From NCBI GenBank assembly GCA_025360985.1, contig JANYBA010000029.1, positions 1 through 16,106 of the forward strand: a stretch of DNA of 16,106 nucleotides. Direction: 5' to 3'. The position numbers and the translations under genes were made by a program. The notes below the pieces were generated by a model. It made no database searches. It had not been told where the DNA came from and worked only from the letters and a program-made list of their open reading frames with translations. This document shows positions 6,958 through 13,953 of the stretch, piece by piece. Within the stretch, counting starts at the first letter, position 1. Every line of letters starts with the position of its first letter. This stretch comes from Gammaproteobacteria bacterium. Its GTDB lineage: Bacteria > Pseudomonadota > Gammaproteobacteria > Xanthomonadales > Xanthomonadaceae.

Positions 6958-9372
6958 TCAGGCGGCCCGGTGCTGGACGTCGGCGCCGCGGTGCAGCGAT
7001 GCCGATTCGAGGTCGGCCGGATCGAAATCGTCGACGCTGATCGCGTCCCAAGTCAGCGCGCGCAATTCCTCGAGCTGGACCTTTTCCTCGGCGGTGATCC
7101 AGCCCTCGGCGACGCCCTCGTTGAGCTGCTCGGGGAAGGTGAGCGCCTCGATGTCGCTGTTTTTCAGCGCCTTGAGGAACTTGCGCTCGACCGGCTCGGC
7201 GAGGATGACTTTCGCCAGGTAGCTGTTGATGCGGCCGGCCGGATTGTTGGCGCAGGGCGTCAGGAACACGCCGTCGGCGAGGCGATCGCTGGGTTCCTGC
7301 GCACGCCGACCCCAGGGGAACACCAGCAACCAGAGCAGCCAGGCCGCCGGGCGGATCGGGAAGTTGCGCAGCGCGCCCGACATCGCCGCTTCGATCTTGT
7401 AGCAACTCTGGTGGAAGGCGTAGGCGAGCAGCGGCTGTTCGGTCGCGGGCCGGCCTTCGTCCTCGTAGCGCTTGAGCATGGCGCTGGCCAGGTAGAGCTG
7501 GCTGAGCACGTCGCCAAGGCGGCCGCTGAGTTTTTCCTTGAACTTGAGCTTGCCGCCGAGCAGGAGCATCGACGTATCGGCGAGCAGGGCGAGGTTGCCC
7601 GAGTAGCGATTGAGCCGCCGGTAATAGCGCTTGGTGTAGGCGTCGCCCGGGGCGGAACCGAACTTGGCGAAGGTCAGGCCGAACCAGAGGCTGCGTACCG
7701 CATTGGAAATCGCAAAGCCGATGTGGCCGAACAGGTTGGCGTCGAAGTCGCGCAGGCTGGCGACCGGGTCGGGATTCTGCGCCGCCTTCATTTCCTTGAG
7801 CACCCAGGGATGGCAACGGATCGCGCCCTGGCCAAAAATCATCAGCGAGCGCGTCATGATGTTGGCGCCCTCGACCGTGATCGAGATCGGCGCCGCCTGC
7901 CAGCCGCGGCCAAGGTAATTGCGCGGGCCGAGGATCACGCCCTTGCCGCCGTGGATGTCCATGGCATCGCGCGCGACTTCGCGCGCCATCTCGGTGCAGT
8001 GGTACTTGGCGATCGCCGACGGCACCGCCGGCCGTTCGCCGCGATCTACCGCCGCGGCGGTGGCCTGCGACAGGGCACTCGAGGCGTAGGCATTGCCGGC
8101 GATCCGCGCCAGCGCTTCCTCGACGCCTTCGAAGCGGCCGATCGACAAGCCGAATTGCTTGCGAATGCGTGCGTAGGCGCCGGTCACCACCGCGGCCAGC
8201 TTGGCCGCGCCGCTCGACGTCGAGGGCAGGGTGATCGAGCGACCGATCGACAGGCACTCGACCAGCATGCGCCAGCCCTGGCCGGCGTAGTCTTCGCCGC
8301 CGATCAGCTGGCTCAGCGGAATGAACACGTCCTTGCCGTGGATGGGGCCGTTCTGGAAAACGCAGTTGAGCGGGAAGTGGCGCCGGCCGATGTCCATGCC
8401 CGGCGTGCCGCGCGGCACCAGCGCCAGCGTGATGCCGACGTCTTTCTTGTCGCCCATCAGGCCATCGGGATCGTAGAGGCGGAAGGCGATGCCGACCAGG
8501 GTCGCAACCGGCGCAAGGGTGATGTAGCGCTTTTCGAAATTCATCCGCACGCCGAGCACGCGGCCGCCGTTCCAGTCGCCCATCGTGACGATGCCGTAGT
8601 CGGGAATCGACGTTGCGTCCGAGCCGGCGGTCGGCCCGGTCAGGCCAAAGCAGGGGACTTCGCGGCCATCGGCCAAGCGTGGCAGGTAGTGGCTCTTCTG
8701 TTCGGCGGTGCCGTAGTGCGCCAGCAGTTCGCCCGGGCCGAGCGAATTGGGCACGCCGACGGTGGAGCTGAGCGTGGCCGAAACCGACGCCAGCTTCATG
8801 ATCACTCGCGAATGCGCGTAAGCCGAAAAGCCCAGGCCGCCGTATTCCTTGGCGATGATCATGCCGAAGAACTTGTTCTTCTTGATGAACTCCCAGACTT
8901 CGGGCGCGAGGTCGGCGCGCACGTGGGTGGTTTCCCAGTCGTTGACCATGCGGCAGACGTCTTCCACCGGGCCGTCGAGGAAGGCCTGTTCCTCCGCGGT
9001 CAAGGTCGGCGCTGGCTGGTCGAGCAGGATCTTCCAGTTCGGCCGGCCCGAGAACAATTCGCCTTCGAAGCCGACCGTCCCGGTTTCAAGCGCCACGCGC
9101 TCCGTGTCCGACAGCGGCGGCAGGATCTTCGAATAGAACTTCAACAGCGGCGCCGTGATCCAGCGTTGCCGCACCGGCGTGAGCAGCAGCGGCAATACCG
9201 CCAGCCCCAGCAGCGCGGCGGCGACCAGCGTCGCGACCGGACTTACGCCCAGTAGCGCGCAAGCGACCAGGGCGGAAGCGGCAATCGCCGCGAACACGGC
9301 CAGGGACCAGCGGTGATAGGCGGCGAAACCGGTGACCAGCAGCAGGGCCAGGAAGGGGATCAACACGTTCAT
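6958..9372 (-). CDS. fadE: FadE-type membrane acyl-CoA dehydrogenase
   Basis: About 804 residues, close to E. coli FadE (about 814). Two to three N-terminal hydrophobic segments ('LIPFLALLLVTGFAAY', 'AVFAAIAASALVACALL' and a third) anchor it to the membrane. The acyl-CoA dehydrogenase core follows: N-terminal helical region with 'FGMIIAKEYGGLGFSAYAHS', substrate/FAD region 'CFGLTGPTAGSDATSIPD', and C-terminal helical domain with 'HGGKGVILGPRNYLGRGWQ'. The final 270 or so residues ('YYRRLNRYSGNLALLADTSM', 'CANNPAGRINSYLA') correspond to the extra C-terminal domain (DUF1974) found in FadE but not in short acyl-CoA dehydrogenases. It catalyses the first, FAD-dependent step of beta-oxidation. A GGAG lies nine bases before ATG 9372; ATG 9378 is an alternative start. 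Its promoter carries two operator-like sites and faces a tetR gene. Confidence 0.95.
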   Translation of the reverse strand: MNVLIPFLALLLVTGFAAYHRWSLAVFAAIAASALVACALLGVSPVATLVAAALLGLAVLPLLLTPVRQRWITAPLLKFYSKILPPLSDTERVALETGTVGFEGELFSGRPNWKILLDQPAPTLTAEEQAFLDGPVEDVCRMVNDWETTHVRADLAPEVWEFIKKNKFFGMIIAKEYGGLGFSAYAHSRVIMKLASVSATLSSTVGVPNSLGPGELLAHYGTAEQKSHYLPRLADGREVPCFGLTGPTAGSDATSIPDYGIVTMGDWNGGRVLGVRMNFEKRYITLAPVATLVGIAFRLYDPDGLMGDKKDVGITLALVPRGTPGMDIGRRHFPLNCVFQNGPIHGKDVFIPLSQLIGGEDYAGQGWRMLVECLSIGRSITLPSTSSGAAKLAAVVTGAYARIRKQFGLSIGRFEGVEEALARIAGNAYASSALSQATAAAVDRGERPAVPSAIAKYHCTEMAREVARDAMDIHGGKGVILGPRNYLGRGWQAAPISITVEGANIMTRSLMIFGQGAIRCHPWVLKEMKAAQNPDPVASLRDFDANLFGHIGFAISNAVRSLWFGLTFAKFGSAPGDAYTKRYYRRLNRYSGNLALLADTSMLLLGGKLKFKEKLSGRLGDVLSQLYLASAMLKRYEDEGRPATEQPLLAYAFHQSCYKIEAAMSGALRNFPIRPAAWLLWLLVFPWGRRAQEPSDRLADGVFLTPCANNPAGRINSYLAKVILAEPVERKFLKALKNSDIEALTFPEQLNEGVAEGWITAEEKVQLEELRALTWDAISVDDFDPADLESASLHRGADVQHRAA

Positions 9373-9407
9373 TGCCATCAACTCCAGAGCGAAATCGTCG
9401 CCAAATA

Positions 9408-9429
9408 TTCCATACGGGATGGTATGGAA
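9408..9429. promoter_or_regulatory. Operator-like inverted repeat 1 (over the fadE -10)
   Basis: TTCCATAC-N6-GTATGGAA is a perfect inverted repeat with 8-base arms and a 6-base spacer. It covers the predicted -10 element of fadE and sits in the fadE-tetR divergent region. Size and symmetry fit a TetR-family dimer site. Binding by the adjacent regulator is inferred. Confidence 0.72.
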
Positions 9430-9447
9430 CCCCGTCTTCCTTGTCAA
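9419..9447 (-). promoter_or_regulatory. Predicted fadE promoter
   Basis: Read on the minus strand: a consensus -35 TTGACA (9447-9442), a 17-base spacer, then TACCAT (9424-9419) as a -10 that matches TATAAT at four of six positions. The fadE start is about 47 bases downstream. Operator-like site 1 covers the -10 and site 2 overlaps the -35, the arrangement expected for repression by steric occlusion. Confidence 0.68.
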
Positions 9448-9464
9448 TACCAATGCGTATGGTT
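9443..9464. promoter_or_regulatory. Operator-like inverted repeat 2 (over the fadE -35)
   Basis: GTCAATAC-N6-GTATGGTT has the same ATAC-N6-GTAT core and the same spacing as site 1, but weaker outer symmetry. The two centres are 35 bases apart. It overlaps the -35 hexamer of the fadE promoter. A further half-site (GTATGGTC, 9523-9530) lies across the start region of tetR and could allow autoregulation; that one lacks a partner arm. Confidence 0.55.
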
Positions 9465-9515
9465 CATGCTTCAAAGTCCTGCGGCACTGCGTCACCGTGC
9501 CGCAATCGCTAAACT

Positions 9516-10106
9516 ATGGACCGTATGGTCATGACTGCACAGAAATCTGAAAAATCGCGGCTCAGCGCCGAAACCTGGGCCGTCGCGGCCCTCGACGTCA
9601 TCGCCGAACAGGGGCTGGCGGCCGTGGCGGTGGAGCCCATGGCGCGCCGGCTTGGCGTCACCAAGGGTAGCTTCTATTGGCATTTCCCGTCCCGGGAGGC
9701 GCTCTTGGTGGCGGCGTTGGAACGCTGGGAGCGGACCGAGCAGGAACAGGTCTTCGGCAAGATGGAAGCGGTGTCCGACCCGCGCGCCCGTCTGCGCGCC
9801 CTGTTCCAGCTGGTCGCGAACGAAATCCGTCCGCACATCATCTACAGCGAGCTGCTCAAGGCGCTCGACCACCCGGTCGTAAAGCCAGTCCTGGAGCGCG
9901 TGTCGCAACAGCGGCTGGACTACCTCACCGCCAGCTTCCGGCAAGCCGGGCTCAACCGCATCGATGCCCAGAACCGCGCCCGCCTGGCGTACGCCGCCTA
10001 CGTCGGGTTCCTCCAGCTGAGCCTGCAGCTCGGTCAGCCGCGGCTGCACCATGACGAGTTCGAGGCCTACGTCAGCCACGTCATGACCACGCTGATTCCA
10101 GAATAA
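9516..10106 (+). CDS. TetR/AcrR family transcriptional regulator
   Basis: About 196 residues. The N-terminal helix-turn-helix domain reads 'ALDVIAEQGLAAVAVEPMARRLGV' then 'TKGSFYWHFPSREALLVAALERWE', the classic TetR pattern in which the recognition helix is followed by FYWHF. The C-terminal half is a helical ligand-binding domain of ordinary length and gives no ligand signature. It is divergent from fadE and faces two inverted repeats over the fadE promoter, so it is probably a repressor responsive to fatty acyl compounds (inference). Thirteen bases separate it from pckG on the same strand, so the two may be co-transcribed. Starts at ATG 9516, 9525 or 9531 are all possible because no clear ribosome-binding site distinguishes them; a shorter start would fit a near-leaderless transcript. 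Confidence 0.92.
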   Translation: MDRMVMTAQKSEKSRLSAETWAVAALDVIAEQGLAAVAVEPMARRLGVTKGSFYWHFPSREALLVAALERWERTEQEQVFGKMEAVSDPRARLRALFQLVANEIRPHIIYSELLKALDHPVVKPVLERVSQQRLDYLTASFRQAGLNRIDAQNRARLAYAAYVGFLQLSLQLGQPRLHHDEFEAYVSHVMTTLIPE

Positions 10107-10119
10107 GGTAAACGTTTCC

Positions 10120-11868
10120 ATGTCCAGCCAACTCGCCGCGCTCAACGACTGGGTGCACGCCGTCGCCAGACTGACCCAGCCGGAGCAGATCCACTGGTGC
10201 GACGGCTCCGACGAAGAAAACACCGAGCTCACCGAATTGATGCTGGCGACCGGCGACTTCGTCAAGCTCAACGAAAAAACGCATCCGAATTGCTACCTGC
10301 ACCGCTCCAGCCCGAGCGACGTGGCGCGGGTCGAACACCTGACCTTCGTCTGCACCAATCGGGAAGTCGATGCCGGCCCGAACAACCACTGGATGGGGCC
10401 GACCGAGGCGCACGCCAAGATGGACGCGCTTTACGCCGGCTGCATGCGTGGCCGCACCATGTACGTGGTGCCCTACTGCATGGGGCCGATCGAATCGCCG
10501 CTGGCGCGGTGCGGCGTCGAGATCACGGACAGCCCGTACGTGGTCGCCAACATGCGCATCATGACCCGCATGGGCGCCGCGGCGCAGGCGCGGATCGAGC
10601 GCGAGGGATCGTTCATCAAGGGCCTGCATTCGATTGGCGACCTCAACCCCGACCGCCGCTTCATCATGCACTTCCCGGAAGAGCTGACCATCAAGAGCTT
10701 CGGCTCCGGCTACGGCGGCAATGCCCTGCTCGGCAAGAAATGCCACGCCCTGCGCATCGCCAGCTACCAGGCGCGCAGCGAGGGCTGGTTGGCCGAGCAC
10801 ATGCTGATCGTCGGCATCGAAACGCCCAAGGGCGAGACCCATTACGTCGCCGCCGCCTTCCCCAGCGCTTGCGGCAAGACCAACCTCGCCATGCTGATTC
10901 CGCCGGAAGGCTATCGCCAGGACGGCTGGAAGGTCTGGACCATCGGCGACGACATCTGCTGGATGCGCCCGGGCGCCGATGGCCGCCTGTATGCGATCAA
11001 TCCGGAATCGGGGTTCTTCGGGGTGGCGCCGGGCACCAGCACCAAGACCAATGCCAATGCGATGGCGATGCTGAACAAGGACGCGATTTTCACCAATGTC
11101 GCCGTGACCGCCGACAACCAGCCCTGGTGGGAAGGGTTGTCCGAAGGCGTGCCGGTACTTGATTGGCAGGGCCGTCCCTACGACAAGGCGCACGGCCCGG
11201 CCGCGCATCCCAATTCGCGCTTCACCGTGTCGGCCAAGTCGTGCCCGAGCTACACGCCGCGCTCCGAGGATCCGCAGGGCGTGCCGCTTTCGGCGATTGT
11301 TTTCGGCGGCCGGCGCGAATCGCTGGTGCCGCTGGTGTTCGAAGCCCGCGACTGGACCCACGGCGTGCTGGTCGGCGCGGCGATGGCCTCGGAAACCACC
11401 GCCGCCGCGACCGGCGCAGTCGGCGTCGTGCGCCGCGATTCGATGGCCATGAAGCCGTTCTGCGGCTACAACTTCGGCGACTACTTCAAGCACTGGCTGT
11501 CGTTCGACCAGCCGGGCGCGAAGCTGCCCAAGATCTTCCACGTCAACTGGTTCCGCAAGGGTGGCGACGGCAAGTTCATGTGGCCGGGCTTCGGCGACAA
11601 CCTGCGCGTGCTCGAATGGATGCTCAAGCGGGTCGAGGGCAGCGCCGGCGCGGTGGAGACGCCGATCGGACACCTGCCGAACGCCGCCGACCTCAACACC
11701 AACGGCCTGTCGTTGCCGGAATCGCAGTTGCAACAGTTGCTGCATGTCGATCGCGACGGCTGGTACGAAGAGCTGACCGCCATCGGCGATTACCTGGCCG
11801 GTTACGGCGACCAGGCCCCGCCGAACCTCGAGGCCGAACAACGCCGGATCGTCGCCGCCCTGGCGTGA
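10120..11868 (+). CDS. pckG: Phosphoenolpyruvate carboxykinase (GTP)
   Basis: 582 residues, near the usual length of about 600 for the GTP-dependent class. It converts oxaloacetate and GTP to PEP, CO2 and GDP, the committing step of gluconeogenesis in the cytosol. 'FPSACGKTNLAML' is the kinase-1a P-loop with the hyper-reactive cysteine of GTP-type enzymes (about C251). 'WTIGDDICWM' is the kinase-2 metal site. 'HPNSRFTV' and 'PFCGYNFGDYF' are further substrate and nucleotide-binding segments. These motifs distinguish it from the ATP-dependent PckA. The start ATG has only a distant AAGG (about 11 bases upstream). The gene follows the tetR gene by 13 bases, which places a gluconeogenic enzyme beside the fadE regulator. 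A hairpin with a T tract follows its stop. Confidence 0.97.
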   Translation: MSSQLAALNDWVHAVARLTQPEQIHWCDGSDEENTELTELMLATGDFVKLNEKTHPNCYLHRSSPSDVARVEHLTFVCTNREVDAGPNNHWMGPTEAHAKMDALYAGCMRGRTMYVVPYCMGPIESPLARCGVEITDSPYVVANMRIMTRMGAAAQARIEREGSFIKGLHSIGDLNPDRRFIMHFPEELTIKSFGSGYGGNALLGKKCHALRIASYQARSEGWLAEHMLIVGIETPKGETHYVAAAFPSACGKTNLAMLIPPEGYRQDGWKVWTIGDDICWMRPGADGRLYAINPESGFFGVAPGTSTKTNANAMAMLNKDAIFTNVAVTADNQPWWEGLSEGVPVLDWQGRPYDKAHGPAAHPNSRFTVSAKSCPSYTPRSEDPQGVPLSAIVFGGRRESLVPLVFEARDWTHGVLVGAAMASETTAAATGAVGVVRRDSMAMKPFCGYNFGDYFKHWLSFDQPGAKLPKIFHVNWFRKGGDGKFMWPGFGDNLRVLEWMLKRVEGSAGAVETPIGHLPNAADLNTNGLSLPESQLQQLLHVDRDGWYEELTAIGDYLAGYGDQAPPNLEAEQRRIVAALA

Positions 11869-11886
11869 GCGAGTTGGGAAAAGTGG

Positions 11887-11909
11887 AAAAAGGGATCTGA
11901 CCCCTTTTT
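11887..11909. terminator. Hairpin with A/T arms after pckG (terminator-like or repeat-derived)
   Basis: AAAAAGGG (11887-11894), a seven-base loop, then CCCTTTTT (11902-11909) form an 8-base inverted repeat with a T tract. It could terminate pckG transcription at its 3' end. The A-tract/T-tract symmetry and the GGGATCTGACCCC-like centre also resemble short dispersed palindromes seen in Xanthomonadales genomes, so it may be a repeat rather than a dedicated terminator. It ends only three bases before the GTG start of the next gene. Confidence 0.6.
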
Positions 11910-11912
11910 GCC

Positions 11913-12830
11913 GTGAAAGCCTTTTACTGCCACCACTTCGTGCTGCCATTGCCGGCCGGGCACCGCTTTCCCATGCAGAAGTACCGGCGCCTGTACGAGC
12001 GCGTGCGCGAACGCGCGCCCGCTTGGGGCATCGAGCTGCTCGAACCGCCCGCCGCCAGCGACGAAGACCTGTTGCGCGTGCACGACGCGGACTACGTGCG
12101 CCGCATGGTGTCGGGCGACGACATCGACGCCGACATGCGCCGCATCGGCTTCCCGTGGTCGGCGGCGATGGTCGAGCGTTCCCGGCGCTCCTCGGGCGGA
12201 ACGATGCTGGCCTTGCAGTCGGCCCTGGCCGGCGACGGCATCGCGGTCAATCTCGCCGGCGGCACCCACCACGCCGCCTTCGAGCGCGGCGGCGGCTACT
12301 GCGTCTTCAACGATGCGGTCGTGGCGGCGCGCGCGGCCCAGCACCGGCGCGCCGCCCGGCGCGTGCTGCTGGTGGACCTCGACGCCCACCACGGCAACGG
12401 CAGCGCCGAGCTCTGCGCCGGCGATGACAGTCTGTTCGCATTTTCCATGCATGCGGCGCGGATCTATCCGGCGGTCAAGCCCGCGTCCGACCTGGATGTC
12501 GCGTTGCCGCCGGCTTGCGACGACGCGCGGTATCTCGACTTGCTCGCGCGCCACCTGCCCGAGGCGATCGCGCGCGCCCGGCCCGATGCCGTGGTCTACC
12601 TGGCCGGCGCCGATCCCTACGTCGGCGATCGCCTCGGCGGCCTGGCGCTGAGCAAGCCGGGCTTGGCCGAACGCGACCGCCAGGTGTTCTCCGCCTGCGA
12701 GCGCCACGGCCTGGCGCTCGCGGTCTGCATGGCCGGTGGTTACGCGCAAGATGTCGAGGACATCGTCGACATCCACCTGGCGACGGTACGTTCGGCCGCG
12801 GCGGCGCAATCGCGTCGGGTAATCGCTTAA
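11913..12830 (+). CDS. Histone deacetylase-family amidohydrolase
   Basis: 305 residues from GTG, beginning (M)KAFYCHHFVLPLP. The arginase/deacetylase-fold active site is complete. 'GGTHHA' gives the two charge-relay histidines (H119, H120). 'DLDAHHGNG' gives zinc ligands D157 and H159, and 'GADPYVGD' gives the third ligand D234. 'AGGYA' supplies the transition-state tyrosine (Y277). Bacterial members deacetylate acetyl-lysine, acetylpolyamines or similar amides; the substrate is not evident. No Shine-Dalgarno sequence is visible at the usual distance, because a hairpin occupies the sequence just upstream. The gene may be read from its own weak signal or by readthrough from pckG, and deacetylation of central-metabolism enzymes is only a speculation from that neighbourhood. 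Confidence 0.9.
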   Translation: MKAFYCHHFVLPLPAGHRFPMQKYRRLYERVRERAPAWGIELLEPPAASDEDLLRVHDADYVRRMVSGDDIDADMRRIGFPWSAAMVERSRRSSGGTMLALQSALAGDGIAVNLAGGTHHAAFERGGGYCVFNDAVVAARAAQHRRAARRVLLVDLDAHHGNGSAELCAGDDSLFAFSMHAARIYPAVKPASDLDVALPPACDDARYLDLLARHLPEAIARARPDAVVYLAGADPYVGDRLGGLALSKPGLAERDRQVFSACERHGLALAVCMAGGYAQDVEDIVDIHLATVRSAAAAQSRRVIA

Positions 12831-12862
12831 ACCCTGGCGCTTGCCTGGGCATCACAGGCCGT

Positions 12863-13465
12863 ATGCTGACCCTTGCCATGACCCTGGATGCGCCGCTGGC
12901 CGAACCGGCCCCGTCTGCCCCCGACGACGACCATGCCCTGGTCCGGGACGCGGGTCGCGGCGATGCGCGGGCGTTCGAGGCCCTGTATCGCAAGCATTCC
13001 CGGCGCATCTACGCCGTGGTCTGGCGATTGGCCGGCGGCAATGCCGCCCGGGCCGAAGACCTGGTCCAGGAAGCCTTCCTGCGCGCCTGGCAGGCCTTGC
13101 CAGGTTTTCGTTTTCAAAGCGCCTTTTCGACCTGGTTGCACCGGTTGGCGGTGAACACCGCCCTGATGGAGCTGCGCAGTCGGCGTGGCGGCGTGGATCT
13201 CGAAGTCGACGACAGCGCGCTGGAACGGCAGGCATCCGGCGACACCGCCGGCCAACGCACGCGGGAGCGCCTCGACCTCGAGCGGGCGATCGCGACCTTG
13301 CCTGAGCGCGCCCGCGCCGTGCTCGTGCTCTACGACATCGAGGGTTGGAAGCACGAGGAAATCGCCGCGGAACTGGCTATGGCGGTCGGAAGTTCCAAGG
13401 CACAACTGCATCGCGCGCGCGGACTGCTGCGCGCGCGCCTGGGAGAACACCATGAGCGAGATTGA
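12863..13465 (+). CDS. ECF-type RNA polymerase sigma factor
   Basis: About 200 residues. Region 2 is 'AFEALYRKHSRRIYAVVWRL', then 'EDLVQEAFLRAWQ' and 'FSTWLHRLAVNTALMELR', which bind the -10 and core polymerase. Region 4 is 'IATLPERARAVLVLYDIEG' followed by 'HEEIAAELAMAVGSSKAQLH', a helix-turn-helix for the -35. No region 1.1 or region 3 is present, as in ECF (group 4) sigma factors. ATG 12863 has AGG four bases upstream; ATG 12878 is the alternative. The next gene overlaps its 3' end by 14 bases, as sigma/anti-sigma pairs often do. Confidence 0.93.
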   Translation: MLTLAMTLDAPLAEPAPSAPDDDHALVRDAGRGDARAFEALYRKHSRRIYAVVWRLAGGNAARAEDLVQEAFLRAWQALPGFRFQSAFSTWLHRLAVNTALMELRSRRGGVDLEVDDSALERQASGDTAGQRTRERLDLERAIATLPERARAVLVLYDIEGWKHEEIAAELAMAVGSSKAQLHRARGLLRARLGEHHERD

Positions 13466-13913
13466 CCTGCGCTGGCAGCTGCGGCAATTGCCGCGCGAAA
13501 TCGAACCGCCACGCGACCTGTGGCCGGGCATCGCCGCGCGCATCCAGCCGAGGCGCGCCGGCCATTCGCGCCGGTGGCTGGCTGGCTTGGCGCTGGCCGC
13601 GTCCTTGCTCCTGGCCGTCGGCCTTGCCTGGCGCTTGCAGCGACCGGCAAGCGCGCCCGCCGAAGACGGCGAGGCGGTGATCGTGGCCGCGCAGGCGCGG
13701 GCGATCAACGACGAATACGAAGCCGCGCTGCGCCAGTTCGACGGCGCGCCGATGGCGCCGGAATACAACGACAGCCTGCGCTCGCTCGACCACAGCCTGG
13801 TCGAGATCCACCGCGCCATCGCCGCCGACCCCGGCTCCGTGTTCCTGCTCGAACAATTGCAAAAAACCTATTCCCACCGGTTGGCGCTGACCCAACGCGC
13901 CGTCACCGGCTGA
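13452..13913 (+). CDS. Membrane anti-sigma factor-like protein
   Basis: 153 residues with one membrane helix at about 42-61 ('WLAGLALAASLLLAVGLAW'). The cytoplasmic N-terminus of about 40 residues ('LRQLPREIEPPRDLWPGIAARI') would be the sigma-binding part. The remaining periplasmic part is helical and charged. There is no HxxxCxxC zinc motif, so it is not a ZAS-type anti-sigma. The assignment rests on position, topology and the 14-base overlap with the sigma gene. The start is supported by GGGAGA (13441-13446), five bases before ATG. It ends in tandem stops TGA-TAA. Confidence 0.75.
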   Translation: MSEIDLRWQLRQLPREIEPPRDLWPGIAARIQPRRAGHSRRWLAGLALAASLLLAVGLAWRLQRPASAPAEDGEAVIVAAQARAINDEYEAALRQFDGAPMAPEYNDSLRSLDHSLVEIHRAIAADPGSVFLLEQLQKTYSHRLALTQRAVTG

Positions 13914-13937
13914 TAAACCGCAAGACATTGATCAATC

Positions 13938-13953
13938 AGGAGAGCAGGTCATC
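13938..13953 (+). promoter_or_regulatory. Ribosome-binding site and ATC start of the lipoprotein gene
   Basis: AGGAGAG at 13938-13944 stands six bases before ATC at 13951. From that ATC the frame reads (M)NKCISIVFSALLPFALIGC, a textbook lipoprotein signal. No ATG, GTG or TTG is found in this frame between the previous stop and TTG 13999, and that TTG lies inside the lipobox. ATC is used for initiation only rarely, so a point change from ATG in this strain or in the assembly is an alternative. Confidence 0.6.

Noticed and set aside
6877..9255. 792-codon open frame on the plus strand opposite fadE
   Set aside because: Composition is biased to Arg/Ala/Val/Gly with no recognisable domain, and it fully overlaps the strongly supported fadE.
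9487..9515. Possible tetR promoter with TAAACT as -10
   Set aside because: The matching -35 (CTGCGT) is poor, so it is not listed as a feature.
10081..11949. 622-codon minus-strand open frame opposite pckG
   Set aside because: Shadow of pckG, whose P-loop and metal motifs are unmistakable.
13927..13936. Perfect 10-base palindrome ATTGATCAAT between anti-sigma and lipoprotein genes
   Set aside because: Short, single copy here, and no linked promoter or second site; noted as a possible chance event.
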